A stretch of DNA of 64,000 nt from Hyphomicrobiaceae bacterium (GCA_016793635.1 JAEUMD010000009.1:1-64000), one strand, 5' to 3'; shown: positions 1-8,372, counted from the stretch's first letter. The notes: a model not told the origin generated them from the sequence alone. Translations and numbers: made by a program.

Positions 1-252
1 GCCAGGGCAGTCCACGTGCGCATAGTGGCGCTTGTCCGTCTCGTACTCGACGTGCGCCGTCGAGATCGTGATGCCGCGCTCACGCTCTTCCGGAGCCTTG
101 TCGATCTGGTCGTAAGCCGAAAACTGAGCCATGCCCTTCTCAGCCAGAACCTTCGTGATCGCAGCCGTCAGAGACGTCTTGCCGTGGTCGACGTGACCGA
201 TCGTTCCGATGTTGCAGTGCGGCTTCGTCCGCTCGAATTTTGCCTTCGCCAT
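1..252 (-). CDS. tuf: Elongation factor Tu, N-terminal part (runs off the left edge)
   Basis: Translation GTPase that delivers aminoacyl-tRNA to the ribosome. Only the first 84 codons are in the window. The N-terminus [20 protein letters not shown] is the canonical EF-Tu start, followed by the P-loop [11 protein letters not shown] (G1) and the switch I/G2 region with RGITIS, ending in the G3 region HVDCPG at the window edge. The ATG lies at 250-252 on the complement. Assignment is certain from sequence. Whether this is tufA or tufB cannot be told because the flanking rpsL/fusA or secE/nusG genes are outside the window. Confidence 0.97.
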   Translation of the reverse strand, partial: MAKAKFERTKPHCNIGTIGHVDHGKTSLTAAITKVLAEKGMAQFSAYDQIDKAPEERERGITISTAHVEYETDKRHYAHVDCPG

Positions 253-791
253 TGCTCTTCCCTATAGCCGACATCGGGTGCGGCGAGACGCATCAGCAGC
301 GGCCGCACCGGCGTGGAGCCGTTCCTCTAAGGCGAAGGGCGGAGAGCTTCAAGCCCATTGTTGCATCTCGGACCAGCGCGGATAGGGCTCGGACGGCGCG
401 GATGCGGCCCCCACGCCGCTCCATCGGACGACGAACGGACGCGGCGGGCGAGAAACGGCCCACGGCGGCCTCCGATCCTCGAGCAAGCGGGCACGGCCTG
501 AGCCATCATGCTGCGAGCCTCGTCTAGCCCTCCAATTCTCGAGCAAGCGGGCGCGGCTTCGATCTGTTCGCTTCCTGGGCGGACGCAATTGATTCCGGCT
601 GGTCATTCCAACGAGGGCGGCTGCCTGTGCGCTGACACGGGGATCAGCGGCGGGCGCGAACGCCCCTTCACAGGCCCGGCGAAAGCGTTTAACACTCGGC
701 GGCCTCAACCCAGGTGCCGGAACCGGCGCGAAACTTGGGCTGAGACATGGCCTTGGCCGATCACCCGAGCGGTGCGGCATCGCCCTCAGAC
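253..791. other. Gene-free spacer between tuf and tRNA-Gly
   Basis: About 540 bases without a convincing gene. It must hold the tuf promoter and leader (reading leftwards) and the tRNA promoter (reading rightwards). The only repetition seen is a 19-base direct repeat, CTCGAGCAAGCGGGC followed by [A/G]CGGC, at 478-496 and 538-556, exactly 60 bases apart. Open frames here have no family resemblance. Confidence 0.5.
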
Positions 792-865
792 GCGGGTGTA
801 GCTCAATGGTAGAGCAGCAGCCTTCCAAGCTGAATACGTGGGTTCGATTCCCATCACCCGCTCCA
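792..865 (+). tRNA. tRNA-Gly (anticodon UCC)
   Basis: Cloverleaf visible by eye. The acceptor stem GCGGGTG pairs with CACCCGC, the D arm is GCTC...GAGC, the anticodon loop CTTCCAA gives anticodon TCC, and the T arm contains GGTTCGATTCC. Discriminator T is followed by an encoded CCA (863-865). The outermost anticodon-stem pair is mismatched, as I recall for other tRNA-Gly(UCC) genes of the order. Confidence 0.96.
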
Positions 866-1043
866 ACTTTTCTCAGGTAATAGTGGCGGTTATCGGCGCG
901 GCTACGGTGCGCCGGCCCGGGGTATGACCGCGTCCACCGTGCCGCCCGGCGCCGGCGTCAGGATTTCGCGGTGAGCAGACAATGCGCACCGTCCAGGCGT
1001 CGTGTTTGACCCACAAGAGACGCCGCGACTGGAACGATCCGGT

Positions 1044-1811
1044 CTAAGACGGGTCATCAATCTCAGCAGCCGGCTCGTACGCCTCGCAGATCGCCCGCCA
1101 TCGGGCATCCGTCAACGGTTCCTGCCAATACCCGCCCATCTCCCACACGCTCATCAAATCACCGTCTTTAGGATTCGAAAAAAGTGTCAATCTGACAGGC
1201 CTACCTGTGTCGGCAGGATCATCCGGCAATATCAGCAAGTCTCTGGGATCATGTGGCGCTGCTTTCACCCTGAATACTTTTTGTGCATCGCTCGAATGCC
1301 AACTGCTGATGCAAAGAGCCTCTGCATTCGGAAGTCGCCAGTACGCGAACAGTTCATGGCCGAGGCTTGGTGCCTCAGATTGCAGCGCTTCTCGCAACGA
1401 CACCTCATCATCCAGACTGAAAAATATATCGATCATCGTGGCGCCGCCGCGCGGGCCCGGAGCAATCCAAAGCGTATTTTTGGGAGGTGGATCCGCAAGT
1501 TTGGTGGATAGGTGGTCGGTGGTTATGCCTATTCTCAAGACGCGGACGACTTGGTTGCTACCCTTCGGAGGCGTGGTTCCACGATGCCACTCCTGCGTTG
1601 CCCGATTGCTCCGACCGTTCGGAGCACCATGCTCTTTCGTGAAGGCGCGACGACATGAGGTGGGAGTGTGGAAACTGAACTTCTCTATTCCGCCCATATT
1701 TCTGTGAGCGGCGTAAACTTGAGAATTCTTCGACCAAATGGCCCACACGCTGGAGCGTGGTCCAGCGGGCGATCCCACGGCTAGACGAATATCAAAACGA
1801 TTGGCTGTCAT
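1044..1811 (-). CDS. Conserved hypothetical protein
   Basis: A 255-residue soluble protein with no signal peptide or membrane segment. I do not recognise a named domain. The translation is nevertheless protein-like: well-mixed hydrophobic and charged residues, several Trp/Tyr, and a compact C-terminal region with WEMGGYWQEPLTDARW near residues 225-240. The ATG at 1809-1811 is preceded by AGGTAG. An internal ATG about 125 codons in (before IDIFFSLDDEV) is an alternative start. Base composition is lower in GC than the rest of the window, and the gene sits next to a tRNA, which fits acquired DNA, but I see no integrase and no duplicated tRNA end. Confidence 0.6.
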   Translation of the reverse strand: MTANRFDIRLAVGSPAGPRSSVWAIWSKNSQVYAAHRNMGGIEKFSFHTPTSCRRAFTKEHGAPNGRSNRATQEWHRGTTPPKGSNQVVRVLRIGITTDHLSTKLADPPPKNTLWIAPGPRGGATMIDIFFSLDDEVSLREALQSEAPSLGHELFAYWRLPNAEALCISSWHSSDAQKVFRVKAAPHDPRDLLILPDDPADTGRPVRLTLFSNPKDGDLMSVWEMGGYWQEPLTDARWRAICEAYEPAAEIDDPS

Positions 1812-2183
1812 GTTTGGTAGCTACCTGGCCCAATAGGTCTAGCCGGTGACACGTTTTGTCGGACAGTTCTAAACATAGGATTGAAGCTTAAAGCGGCAGA
1901 ACTTTGAGTTTTTAACCCAACGATCGTTGTCTACTCCTGGCCCTTGGCGGCGAACTTGGTTCGTCCCCAGCCAGCGCATACCGGCCATCGATTTGAATTT
2001 TCGACCAGCTAAAGCACCTCACACCACCCACATCGAGACGGCTCTAGCGACCATCGCTCCGTTTGGGTTTGCCCTCGCCCGCATTGGTGCGAAGGTGGCG
2101 CCGAGCCGATGTCGGCTAACCTGCAATCGGCCAGGTGGAAACGCCGCCGATGCCGGAAGCCCTGCGGCTGTGCGCACCGATGC
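1812..2183. other. Relatively AT-rich gene-free spacer
   Basis: About 370 bases between the hypothetical gene and the hairpin pair. It is lower in GC than its surroundings, with runs such as GAGTTTTTAACCC. A long frame covers it in phase with mltB, but it lacks a start context and homology, so I treat it as noncoding. It probably contains the promoter of the minus-strand gene ending at 1044. Confidence 0.4.
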
Positions 2184-2262
2184 TAGTGTTGCGTCACTAA
2201 CGCTTGGTTCCCGGTTTCGGAACGGTGGTCTGCCAAGCGTTAGTGACAAAAGCAACACTAGA
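2184..2262. repeat. Long imperfect palindrome, copy 1 of a hairpin pair
   Basis: Left arm 2184-2208 pairs with right arm 2234-2262 over 25 base pairs, interrupted only by an AAAA bulge at 2249-2252 in the right arm. The 25-base loop starts with TTCCC. It is related to the palindrome at 2279-2349 in opposite orientation (same bulge, same CTTGGTTCCC stem/loop junction). It lies upstream of mltB in gene-free DNA. It is probably a mobile palindromic repeat (REP/MITE-like) or a structured leader. Confidence 0.75.
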
Positions 2263-2278
2263 ATCATCGAGTTGCTGG

Positions 2279-2349
2279 TGTTCTTTTCGTCTCCGACACT
2301 TGGTCGATCGCATGCTGCATTGGGAACCAAGTGTCGGAGACGGAACACG
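2279..2349. repeat. Long imperfect palindrome, copy 2 (inverted relative to copy 1)
   Basis: GTGTTC (2279-2284), a TTTT bulge (2285-2288) and a 16-base arm (2289-2304) pair with 2328-2349. Read on the minus strand this has the same plan as copy 1: outer stem with GTGTT, inner 16-bp stem starting CGTC and ending CTTGG, loop starting TTCCC, AAAA bulge in the distal arm. Four of the 16 inner-stem positions differ between copies and all four are compensated on the other arm. Confidence 0.75.
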
Positions 2350-2400
2350 AGCGCCAGGGTGCGGTCGGTTCGGAAGCGACAGCGTCAAGGGAGCCCCGAG

Positions 2401-3225
2401 ATGAAATTTCTGCGCAAGGCAAGAGCGGCTGGCGTGATGGTCGCCCTTGCAGGCCCGTTGGCATCCGTTGCCGCGGCCGAGGACTGCGGGTCGGGCGGCG
2501 CGGGCTTCGGCGCCTGGCTCGATCGGTTCAAGAGCCACGCCGCCGCTCAGGGCATCTCGGCGCGCGCGATCTCCGCCGGGCTCGGCGATGTGAGCTACGA
2601 TCCGAACATCATCCGGCTCGATCGCAACCAGCGTTCGTTCAAGTTGAGCTTCGAGCAGTTCTATGCGCGCCGCGTCGGCTCGGCCCTGCTGGCCAAGGGA
2701 CGGCGGCTCATGGCCACGCACAAATCCATGCTCGACCACATCGAGACCCGCTTCGGCGTGCCGCGCGAGGTGCTGATCGCCATCTGGGGGCTCGAAACCA
2801 ATTACGGCGCGGACGGCGCGGGCGGCAAATCCATCCTGCGCTCGCTCGCAACGCTCGCCTACGACTGCCGGCGCTCCGCCTTCTTCCGCCAGCAGCTCCT
2901 GGACGGCTTGCGCATCGTCGATCGCGGCGACATGACGCCCGCGCAGCTCCGTGGCGGATGGGCCGGCGAGATCGGCCAGACGCAGTTTCTGCCCACCGCC
3001 TATGTCCGCTATGGCGTCGACTTCGACGGCGACGGCCGCCGCGATCTCTCGCGCAGCGTGCCGGACGTTCTCGCCTCGACGGCCAACTTCCTCAAGGGGC
3101 ACGGCTGGAAGGCGGGCCAGCCCTACGGTCCCGGCAGCGCCAACTATGCCGTGCTCGCCGATTGGAACCGTGCCGACGTCTACCGCAGGACCATCGCCAA
3201 GGCGGCTGCCGCGCTCGGCGGCTAA
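2401..3225 (+). CDS. Lytic murein transglycosylase, MltB family
   Basis: Periplasmic enzyme that cleaves glycan strands of peptidoglycan with formation of 1,6-anhydromuramyl ends. 274 residues. An N-terminal signal peptide (MKFLRKARAAGVMVALAGPL, cleavage near AAA) has no obvious lipobox, so it is probably soluble in the periplasm. The MltB/SLT_2 domain is recognisable by IAIWGLETNYG around residues 125-135, where the Glu is the expected catalytic acid, and by GEIGQTQFLPTAY and DFDGDGRRDL further on. The ATG at 2401 follows GGGAG at good spacing. The frame is open upstream to 1927, but that part overlaps the hairpin pair and has no signal sequence. Single gene, convergent with cynS. Confidence 0.9.
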   Translation: MKFLRKARAAGVMVALAGPLASVAAAEDCGSGGAGFGAWLDRFKSHAAAQGISARAISAGLGDVSYDPNIIRLDRNQRSFKLSFEQFYARRVGSALLAKGRRLMATHKSMLDHIETRFGVPREVLIAIWGLETNYGADGAGGKSILRSLATLAYDCRRSAFFRQQLLDGLRIVDRGDMTPAQLRGGWAGEIGQTQFLPTAYVRYGVDFDGDGRRDLSRSVPDVLASTANFLKGHGWKAGQPYGPGSANYAVLADWNRADVYRRTIAKAAAALGG

Positions 3226-3310
3226 GCTCGCGATGCTGAGTGTCGGCCCAGCATCACATCACGACAGAAACACCGACACATGAATGACGCACGGGCACCC
3301 GCAACGTCGA

Positions 3311-3340
3311 AAGGGCGGAGACCGTACCGGCTCCGCCCTT
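3311..3340. terminator. Bidirectional terminator between mltB and cynS
   Basis: Perfect 10-bp stem AAGGGCGGAG / CTCCGCCCTT with a 10-base loop, midway between two convergent stop codons. There is no long T tract on either side, but the stem itself ends in TT. Confidence 0.65.
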
Positions 3341-3362
3341 CGACCCAAGCTCACGCCAAGGG

Positions 3363-3848
3363 CTATTCCTTGAAGCCGTAGGCGGGAATGCCCTGCTCGT
3401 TGTCGTAGTACTTGAATGGCAGGAACTTGCCGGTCATGCCGATCTTGACGCGGTCACCCTTTTCGTTCGGCAGGCGCTCCATCGTCATGTCGAAATCGAT
3501 CGCGGACATGATGCCGTCACCGAACTCTTCCTCGATCAGCGCTTTCCACGCGGGGCCGTTGACGAGGACCAACTCGTAGAAGCGATAGATCAATGGGTCG
3601 GTCGGCGGCATCGCCGTGCCCGCGCCACGATAAGGCACCTCGTTGAGCATCGCTTCCTCGCTCGCCGAAAGGCCGAACAGCGCGGCGGCCTTCTTGGCGA
3701 GCGGCTTCACCAGTTTGTGCTGGCCGAGCAGCGCTCCGACCACGAGCACGGGGCTCATGCCGCCGATCTCGTCGCAGATCTGTTTCCAGGTCAGTCCCTT
3801 CTCGCGCTTGATGTCGAGGATCTTCTCGGTCAGTTGCTCTCGCTTCAT
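3363..3848 (-). CDS. cynS: Cyanate hydratase (cyanase)
   Basis: Catalyses bicarbonate-dependent breakdown of cyanate to CO2 and ammonia (via carbamate) as a cytoplasmic decamer. 161 residues against about 156 in E. coli. An N-terminal helical DNA-binding-like fold (residues 1-80) is followed by the catalytic C-terminal domain. The known triad Arg-Glu-Ser is present with the correct spacing: Arg89 and Glu92 in YRFYE, Ser115 in GDGIMSAIDF. The ATG overlaps the stop of the upstream ATPase gene (ATGA), so it is translationally coupled and is the last gene of the operon. The genetic link to a nitrate/cyanate-type importer supports a role in using or detoxifying cyanate. Confidence 0.97.
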   Translation of the reverse strand: MKREQLTEKILDIKREKGLTWKQICDEIGGMSPVLVVGALLGQHKLVKPLAKKAAALFGLSASEEAMLNEVPYRGAGTAMPPTDPLIYRFYELVLVNGPAWKALIEEEFGDGIMSAIDFDMTMERLPNEKGDRVKIGMTGKFLPFKYYDNEQGIPAYGFKE

Positions 3849-4798
3849 GGTGTTCCTCTCATGCGATTTGCGGGAAAAAAACCGGGCTTATCTCCCCCCT
3901 GTCCCTGAGTGACGGGACCCTTGCCGATCGCAGCGACGCTCGGCTCGGGGATTGAGGGATTGACAAGCGGCGGATGGCGCGGGTCCCAGGCCTTCCCCGC
4001 GATCTCCTCGTCGAAGCTCTTCGAGCGCGAGACGAGAAAGTCGATGATGTGGTTGCGGACCGGGTAGTAGGCCGGGTGGCGATGCACATCGTTACGCGTG
4101 CGCGCTTTCGGCAGCGGGTTGGCGACGATCTCGGCGATCCGAGCGCCCGGTCCGTTGGTCATGAGCACGATCTTGTCGGCGAGGTAGATCGCCTCGTCGA
4201 CGTCGTGCGTAATCATGAACACCGTCTGTCCGGTCTCGATGCAGATCTTGCGCACCTCGTCCTGAAGCGTGCCGCGTGTTAGCGCGTCGAGCGCGGAGAA
4301 CGGCTCGTCCATGAGCAGGATTTTCGGATCGATCGACAAGGCGCGGGCGATGCCGACGCGCTGCTTCATGCCGCCGGAAAGCTGCGACGGCTTGCGATGC
4401 GCCGCCTGCTCGAGACCGACGAGACGGATGGCCTCCATCGCCTTCGCCTCGATCTCGGAGCGCGACAGCTTGGGCCACCGCGACGACACCGCGTAGGCGA
4501 CGTTCGAGAGCGCCGTCTTCCACGGCAGGAGAGCATGACTCTGGAAGATCACCGCGCGGTCGAGTGAAGGGCCTTCGATCGCCTTGCCGTCGACGATGAC
4601 GACGCCCGACGACGGCGCGTCGAGACCGGCGAGGATGTTGAGCACCGTCGTCTTGCCGCATCCCGAATGGCCGATCACGGCGACAAACTCACCGCGCGCC
4701 ATCGACAGCCAGAGATCGTCGAACACCGTGGTCTTGCCGCCGCCTGGCGCCGGATACGAGCGCGAGATGCCCTCGATGGAGATGTATCGGTCCTGCAT
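3845..4798 (-). CDS. ABC transporter ATPase, nitrate/sulfonate/cyanate type
   Basis: Cytoplasmic nucleotide-binding subunit of the importer encoded with the next two genes upstream. 317 residues. Walker A GHSGCGKTT near residues 43-51, Q-loop FQSHALLPWK, signature LSGGMKQR, Walker B ILLMDEPFSALDALT and H-loop ITHDVDEA are all intact. The NrtD/SsuB/TauB/CynD-like sequence suggests an anionic substrate. A C-terminal tail of roughly 60 residues beyond the NBD is Pro-rich and unlike the compact NBDs of the family. Four bases separate it from the permease gene, and its stop overlaps the cynS start. Confidence 0.93.
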   Translation of the reverse strand: MQDRYISIEGISRSYPAPGGGKTTVFDDLWLSMARGEFVAVIGHSGCGKTTVLNILAGLDAPSSGVVIVDGKAIEGPSLDRAVIFQSHALLPWKTALSNVAYAVSSRWPKLSRSEIEAKAMEAIRLVGLEQAAHRKPSQLSGGMKQRVGIARALSIDPKILLMDEPFSALDALTRGTLQDEVRKICIETGQTVFMITHDVDEAIYLADKIVLMTNGPGARIAEIVANPLPKARTRNDVHRHPAYYPVRNHIIDFLVSRSKSFDEEIAGKAWDPRHPPLVNPSIPEPSVAAIGKGPVTQGQGGDKPGFFPANRMRGTP

Positions 4799-4801
4799 TG
4801 G

Positions 4802-5638
4802 CTACTCCGGATATGTCACGAGGTGGCCCAGCCGGGCGAGGATCTGGTCGAGCAGCATTCCAACGAACCCGATGACGAGGATCGCGGTGATCACGTTGGT
4901 GATCGACAGGTTGTTCCACTCGTTCCAGACGAAGTAGCCGACGCCGGTTCCGCCAACGAGCATCTCGGCGGCGACGATGACCAGCCAGGCGATGCCGATC
5001 GAGATGCGCATGCCGGTGACGATCGTCGGTGCCGCCGCGGGAAGGATCACCGTGAAGGCCTTGCGCAACGTTCCGACTTCGAGCGTGCGAGCGACGTTGA
5101 TCCACTCCTTGCGCACGTTCGCGACGCCGAAGGCCGTGTTGATGAGCATCGGCCAGATCGAACAGATGAAGATGACGAAGATCGCGGAAAGACCGCTGTC
5201 CTTGATCGTGTAGAGGGCGAGCGGCATCCACGCGAGTGGCGAGATGGGCTTCAGCACCTGAATGAACGGATCGAGCGCCCTGCTCATCAGCGGTGACATG
5301 CCGATGAGGAAGCCGAGAGGCAGCGCAACCGCCATCGCCAGAAGATAGCCAGCCGCGACGCGCAGAATCGAGTAGCCGAGCTGGAGCCCGAGACCGACGT
5401 CGTTGGTGCCACGAACGTAGAACGGGTCCTTGATGTGGCCCCATAGGGTCAGGCCGACATCCACGGGGCTCGGCATCGCAGACTTGCCCTGCGTCGCCGT
5501 AATCCCCATCAGCTTGGCATATTCCGGATCCATCTTCTGCCCGCTGCTGCCGCCCGTCACCGCGAGGTGCCAGGCCAGCAGGAACGTCATGAGCAGCATG
5601 ATCGACACCGCAACGGATCTGAGCTCGAGCGAGCGCAT
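4802..5638 (-). CDS. ABC transporter permease, nitrate/cyanate type
   Basis: Inner-membrane subunit, about 278 residues with six or so hydrophobic segments. The first spans residues 7-30 (VAVSIMLLMTFLLAWHLAV). The cytoplasmic coupling loop (EAA motif) is visible as EVGTLRKAFTVILPAAAPTI followed by GMRISIGIAWLVIV, as in NrtB/SsuC/TauC. I chose the ATG at 5636-5638 (MRSLELRS) because GGGAGA lies just upstream. An in-frame ATG 30 bases earlier (5668) lacks that site. It is separated from the binding-protein gene by a 107-base spacer carrying a strong hairpin. Confidence 0.92.
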   Translation of the reverse strand: MRSLELRSVAVSIMLLMTFLLAWHLAVTGGSSGQKMDPEYAKLMGITATQGKSAMPSPVDVGLTLWGHIKDPFYVRGTNDVGLGLQLGYSILRVAAGYLLAMAVALPLGFLIGMSPLMSRALDPFIQVLKPISPLAWMPLALYTIKDSGLSAIFVIFICSIWPMLINTAFGVANVRKEWINVARTLEVGTLRKAFTVILPAAAPTIVTGMRISIGIAWLVIVAAEMLVGGTGVGYFVWNEWNNLSITNVITAILVIGFVGMLLDQILARLGHLVTYPE

Positions 5639-5698
5639 GTCATCGTCTCCCGCTTCTTCTTTATGCACACCCTAGGCTCGCGCGAAGAGCGTCGATCA

Positions 5699-5737
5699 CG
5701 GCATCGATGGCATCGCGTGAGCGACCCATCGATGCCG
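5699..5737 (-). terminator. Intercistronic hairpin after the binding-protein gene
   Basis: Perfect 12-bp stem CGGCATCGATGG / CCATCGATGCCG (5699-5710 with 5726-5737), loop 15 bases, starting 9 bases past the stop of the substrate-binding-protein gene and before the permease gene. No T tract follows. Such hairpins typically stabilise the upstream mRNA or cause partial termination, giving more binding protein than membrane subunits. The effect here is inferred. Confidence 0.55.
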
Positions 5738-5745
5738 CAAGTGAG

Positions 5746-7134
5746 CTAGCCCCGCTTGATGGCGAAGCTGTCGAGGTACTCCGACGCCTTTGCCGGGTCG
5801 AACGTCTTGCCCATGACCGAGAAGGTCTTCGTCGAAGCTTCCGGCGGGGTGAGGCCCGCTTCCTTCATCAGACGCACCGCATCGGTTTGCAGGAACACTT
5901 CGCGCGCGATGCCCTTGTAATCGACATCGCCCTTGAGCTGCCCCCAGCGCTTCATCTGCGTCAGCATCCACACCGCGAAGCTCTCCCACGGGAAGGGATC
6001 GAAGGTGACGCGGTCGGGGTCTTTCTTCACGCTGCCGAGGCCGTCCGCGTAGGTGCCGGTCAGCACCTGCTCGAGCACCGTCACCGGCGCATTGAGATAG
6101 TTCGCAGGCGCGATCGCCTCCGCGATCTGCTTGCGGTTCTCTGCCTTCGAAGCGAATGCGGCCGCCTCGATGATGGCGCGCAGCAGCGCACCGTAGGAAT
6201 TCGGTGCCGCCGTCACGAACTCCTTGCTCGCCGCGAACGCGCAGCACGGATGTCCGTCCCAGATCTCCTTCGAGAGTATGTGGTTGAAGCCGACACCGTC
6301 GAAGATGGCGCGCTGGCAGATGTTGTCCGGTGCGAGGAAGCCGTCGATGTTGTCGGCGCGGAGGTTCGCAACCATCTCCGGCGGCGGCACCGAGCGGAGC
6401 TGCACGTCGACATCGGGATCGAGCCCGTGCTCGGCGAGATAGTAGCGCAACAGATAGTTGTGCATCGAATAGTCGAAGGGGATGGCGAACTTGAAGCCCT
6501 TCCACTGCTTGGGATCACGCTTGTCCTTGTGCTTCATGGCGAGCGTGATCGCCTGGCCGTTGATGTTCTCGATGGCGGGAACAGTGAACGGAACCGCGGT
6601 CGAGCCGAGACCGAGCGAGATCGCCAGCGGCATCGGCGAGAGCATGTGCGCCGCGTCGTACTCCTTGTTGAGCGTCTTGTCGCGTACGACCGCCCAGCCA
6701 GCCGTCTTCACCACTTCAACGTTGAGGCCCTGCTTGGCATAGAACCCCATGGGATGCGCCATGATGATCGGCGTCGCACAGGTGATCGGGATGAAGCCGA
6801 CCTTCAGATCCTTCTTCTCCGGAGCGCCTCCGGCAGCGAGCGCTTCCGTCGCGGTGAGAATCGGGAAAATCTCGGAGAGGGCTGCCGCCGCAGTCGAAGC
6901 GCCGACGGCCTGGATGAAGGCGCGCCGCGAGGCATCGTTAGGGAACAGGGCACGCATCAGGCCCGCCTCGACGACGCGGCGGAGCTGCTGCTCCTCTCCC
7001 GCCGACGCAACCGCATTGGCCTCCTTGGCCGCTGCCAGTTCGTGCTCGGTCTGCGAGCTGTGCTTGCCGCAACTGCAGCCACCTGACTTGCGGAACAGCT
7101 TGGAACCGCTGAACGGGTTATTGAAGATCGACAT
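5746..7134 (-). CDS. ABC transporter substrate-binding protein, NrtA/CmpA-like, with internal Tat signal
   Basis: Periplasmic receptor for the importer, 462 residues. The core from about residue 110 (KVGFIPITCATPIIMAHPMG) to the end matches the NrtA/CmpA/SsuA-type binding fold (NMT1-like). It is preceded by a twin-arginine signal (SRRAFIQAVGASTAAAAL, Arg70-Arg71) that is not at the N-terminus but follows about 65 residues including a Cys/His cluster, GGCSCGKHSSQTEH (Cys20, Cys22, His25, His31). That cluster could bind metal, and I recall similar N-termini in some proteobacterial nitrate-type binding proteins. The ATG at 7132-7134 is preceded by GAGGAG. The frame stays open further upstream but overlaps the reductase gene. 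Ligand not determinable: nitrate, nitrite, cyanate or another small anion. Confidence 0.9.
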   Translation of the reverse strand: MSIFNNPFSGSKLFRKSGGCSCGKHSSQTEHELAAAKEANAVASAGEEQQLRRVVEAGLMRALFPNDASRRAFIQAVGASTAAAALSEIFPILTATEALAAGGAPEKKDLKVGFIPITCATPIIMAHPMGFYAKQGLNVEVVKTAGWAVVRDKTLNKEYDAAHMLSPMPLAISLGLGSTAVPFTVPAIENINGQAITLAMKHKDKRDPKQWKGFKFAIPFDYSMHNYLLRYYLAEHGLDPDVDVQLRSVPPPEMVANLRADNIDGFLAPDNICQRAIFDGVGFNHILSKEIWDGHPCCAFAASKEFVTAAPNSYGALLRAIIEAAAFASKAENRKQIAEAIAPANYLNAPVTVLEQVLTGTYADGLGSVKKDPDRVTFDPFPWESFAVWMLTQMKRWGQLKGDVDYKGIAREVFLQTDAVRLMKEAGLTPPEASTKTFSVMGKTFDPAKASEYLDSFAIKRG

Positions 7135-7184
7135 CGTGTTCTCCTCGACTTCAAGGTTGCGGCGGGACGTGACGTGTAAGGTGG

Positions 7185-8372
7185 CTAGCTCGCGGTTTCC
7201 TCCGCGATGCGCCGGCGCGAGAGCATGTGCGCACGGGCGTTGTCGATGGCATCGACCGCCACGAGGCGGCCGGCGCGGCGATACTCGACCGCGAACGGAC
7301 CGCTGCCCGGCTCGCCGTCGACGCTGACGTCGTCGCGCGAATCCGAGAGGCCGGCGATCTGAAGCTTGGTGCGGTACTGGTCCGACCAGAACCACGGCAC
7401 GGGATCGTGCGGCGTCGGCTTTCCGGCGATGGTGGCGGCCACGCATTTCGCCTGGTCGATAGCGTTCTGCACACTTTCGATGCGGACGCTGCGGTCGTAG
7501 CGGCGGCTCGGAAAGCGGGCGCAATCTCCGCACGCAAAGATGCCCGCCGCTGAAGTTCTCCCGTAGATGTCGACGAGTACGCCGTCGCTGACGGCAATTC
7601 CCGCTGCACTCGCCAGCTCCGTGTTGGCGATTGCGCCAACTGCAAGCAGAACGACATCGGCTGGAACGATGCGCCCGTCCTCGAGCGCAACACCCGAAAC
7701 CTTCGTCTCACCGATGAGGGCTTTCACGCGCACCCGCGTCAGGATCTCGACGCCGTTGGCGCGATGAAGGCTGTCGAAGAAACGCGAGACGGGCTCCGAT
7801 GTCACACGCTTGAGCAGCCGATCTTCCGCCTCGACGATCGCGACACTCATGCCCTTGTCGCGAAGCACTGCCGCGACCTCGAGGCCGATGTATCCGCCAC
7901 CGACGATGACGACACGACCGTTTTCGGTGAGAGTCGGCCTCAACGCATCGACATTGGCGATGCTGCGGATCGCAAAGACATTGGCGAGCCCGATGCCTTC
8001 GAGCGCCGGCAAGCGCGGGCGTGTACCTGTGGCCAACACGAGATGGTCGTATGAAAGCGTTCCACCCTCGGTGAGCTCGAGGTGGCGCTCGCGTGGATCG
8101 ATGCGGCCGACATGGCAGCCCGTCACCAATTGGATGCCGCGATCGGCGTAGAACGTGGGCGGTTTCAGATGCAGACGTTCAGCGGTGATCTCGTCCTTGA
8201 GAAACGCCTTCGAAAGGGGTGGTCGCTGGTATGGAGGATGCGGTTCGTCGCCGACGAGCACGATGTCACCGCCGTAGCCGCACTCGCGCAAACTTGCTGC
8301 CGTCTGCACGCCAGCCTGCCCAGCTCCGAGAATGACGACCTTGCCCGCCACGACGCGCCCCCCTTCGGCCAT
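7185..8372 (-). CDS. FAD-dependent NAD(P)H reductase, ferredoxin-reductase (rhodocoxin-reductase) type
   Basis: Cytoplasmic flavoprotein, 395 residues, of the class that passes electrons from NADH to a ferredoxin, rubredoxin or P450/oxygenase partner. The FAD-binding GxGxxG is VILGAGQAGVQTAASLRECG near residues 12-31, followed by the typical PPYQRPPLSKAFL. The NADH-binding dinucleotide fold is VVIVGGGYIGLEVAAVLRDKG around residue 150. The FAD-contacting IFACGDCA lies near residue 285, and the C-terminal reductase domain carries WFWSDQY. Its ATG shares one base with the stop of the upstream gene (TGATG), implying coupled translation. No ferredoxin or P450 partner is in the window, so the acyl-CoA-dehydrogenase-like protein is the likeliest functional neighbour. 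Confidence 0.9.
   Translation of the reverse strand: MAEGGRVVAGKVVILGAGQAGVQTAASLRECGYGGDIVLVGDEPHPPYQRPPLSKAFLKDEITAERLHLKPPTFYADRGIQLVTGCHVGRIDPRERHLELTEGGTLSYDHLVLATGTRPRLPALEGIGLANVFAIRSIANVDALRPTLTENGRVVIVGGGYIGLEVAAVLRDKGMSVAIVEAEDRLLKRVTSEPVSRFFDSLHRANGVEILTRVRVKALIGETKVSGVALEDGRIVPADVVLLAVGAIANTELASAAGIAVSDGVLVDIYGRTSAAGIFACGDCARFPSRRYDRSVRIESVQNAIDQAKCVAATIAGKPTPHDPVPWFWSDQYRTKLQIAGLSDSRDDVSVDGEPGSGPFAVEYRRAGRLVAVDAIDNARAHMLSRRRIAEETAS

Noticed and set aside
792..1811. Genomic island attachment site at tRNA-Gly
   Set aside because: No integrase and no second copy of the tRNA 3' end found nearby. Only the lower GC of the hypothetical gene is suggestive.
1927..2400. N-terminal extension of the lytic transglycosylase
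   Set aside because: The frame is open, but it runs through two long hairpins. The ATG at 2401 has a ribosome-binding site and a proper signal peptide.
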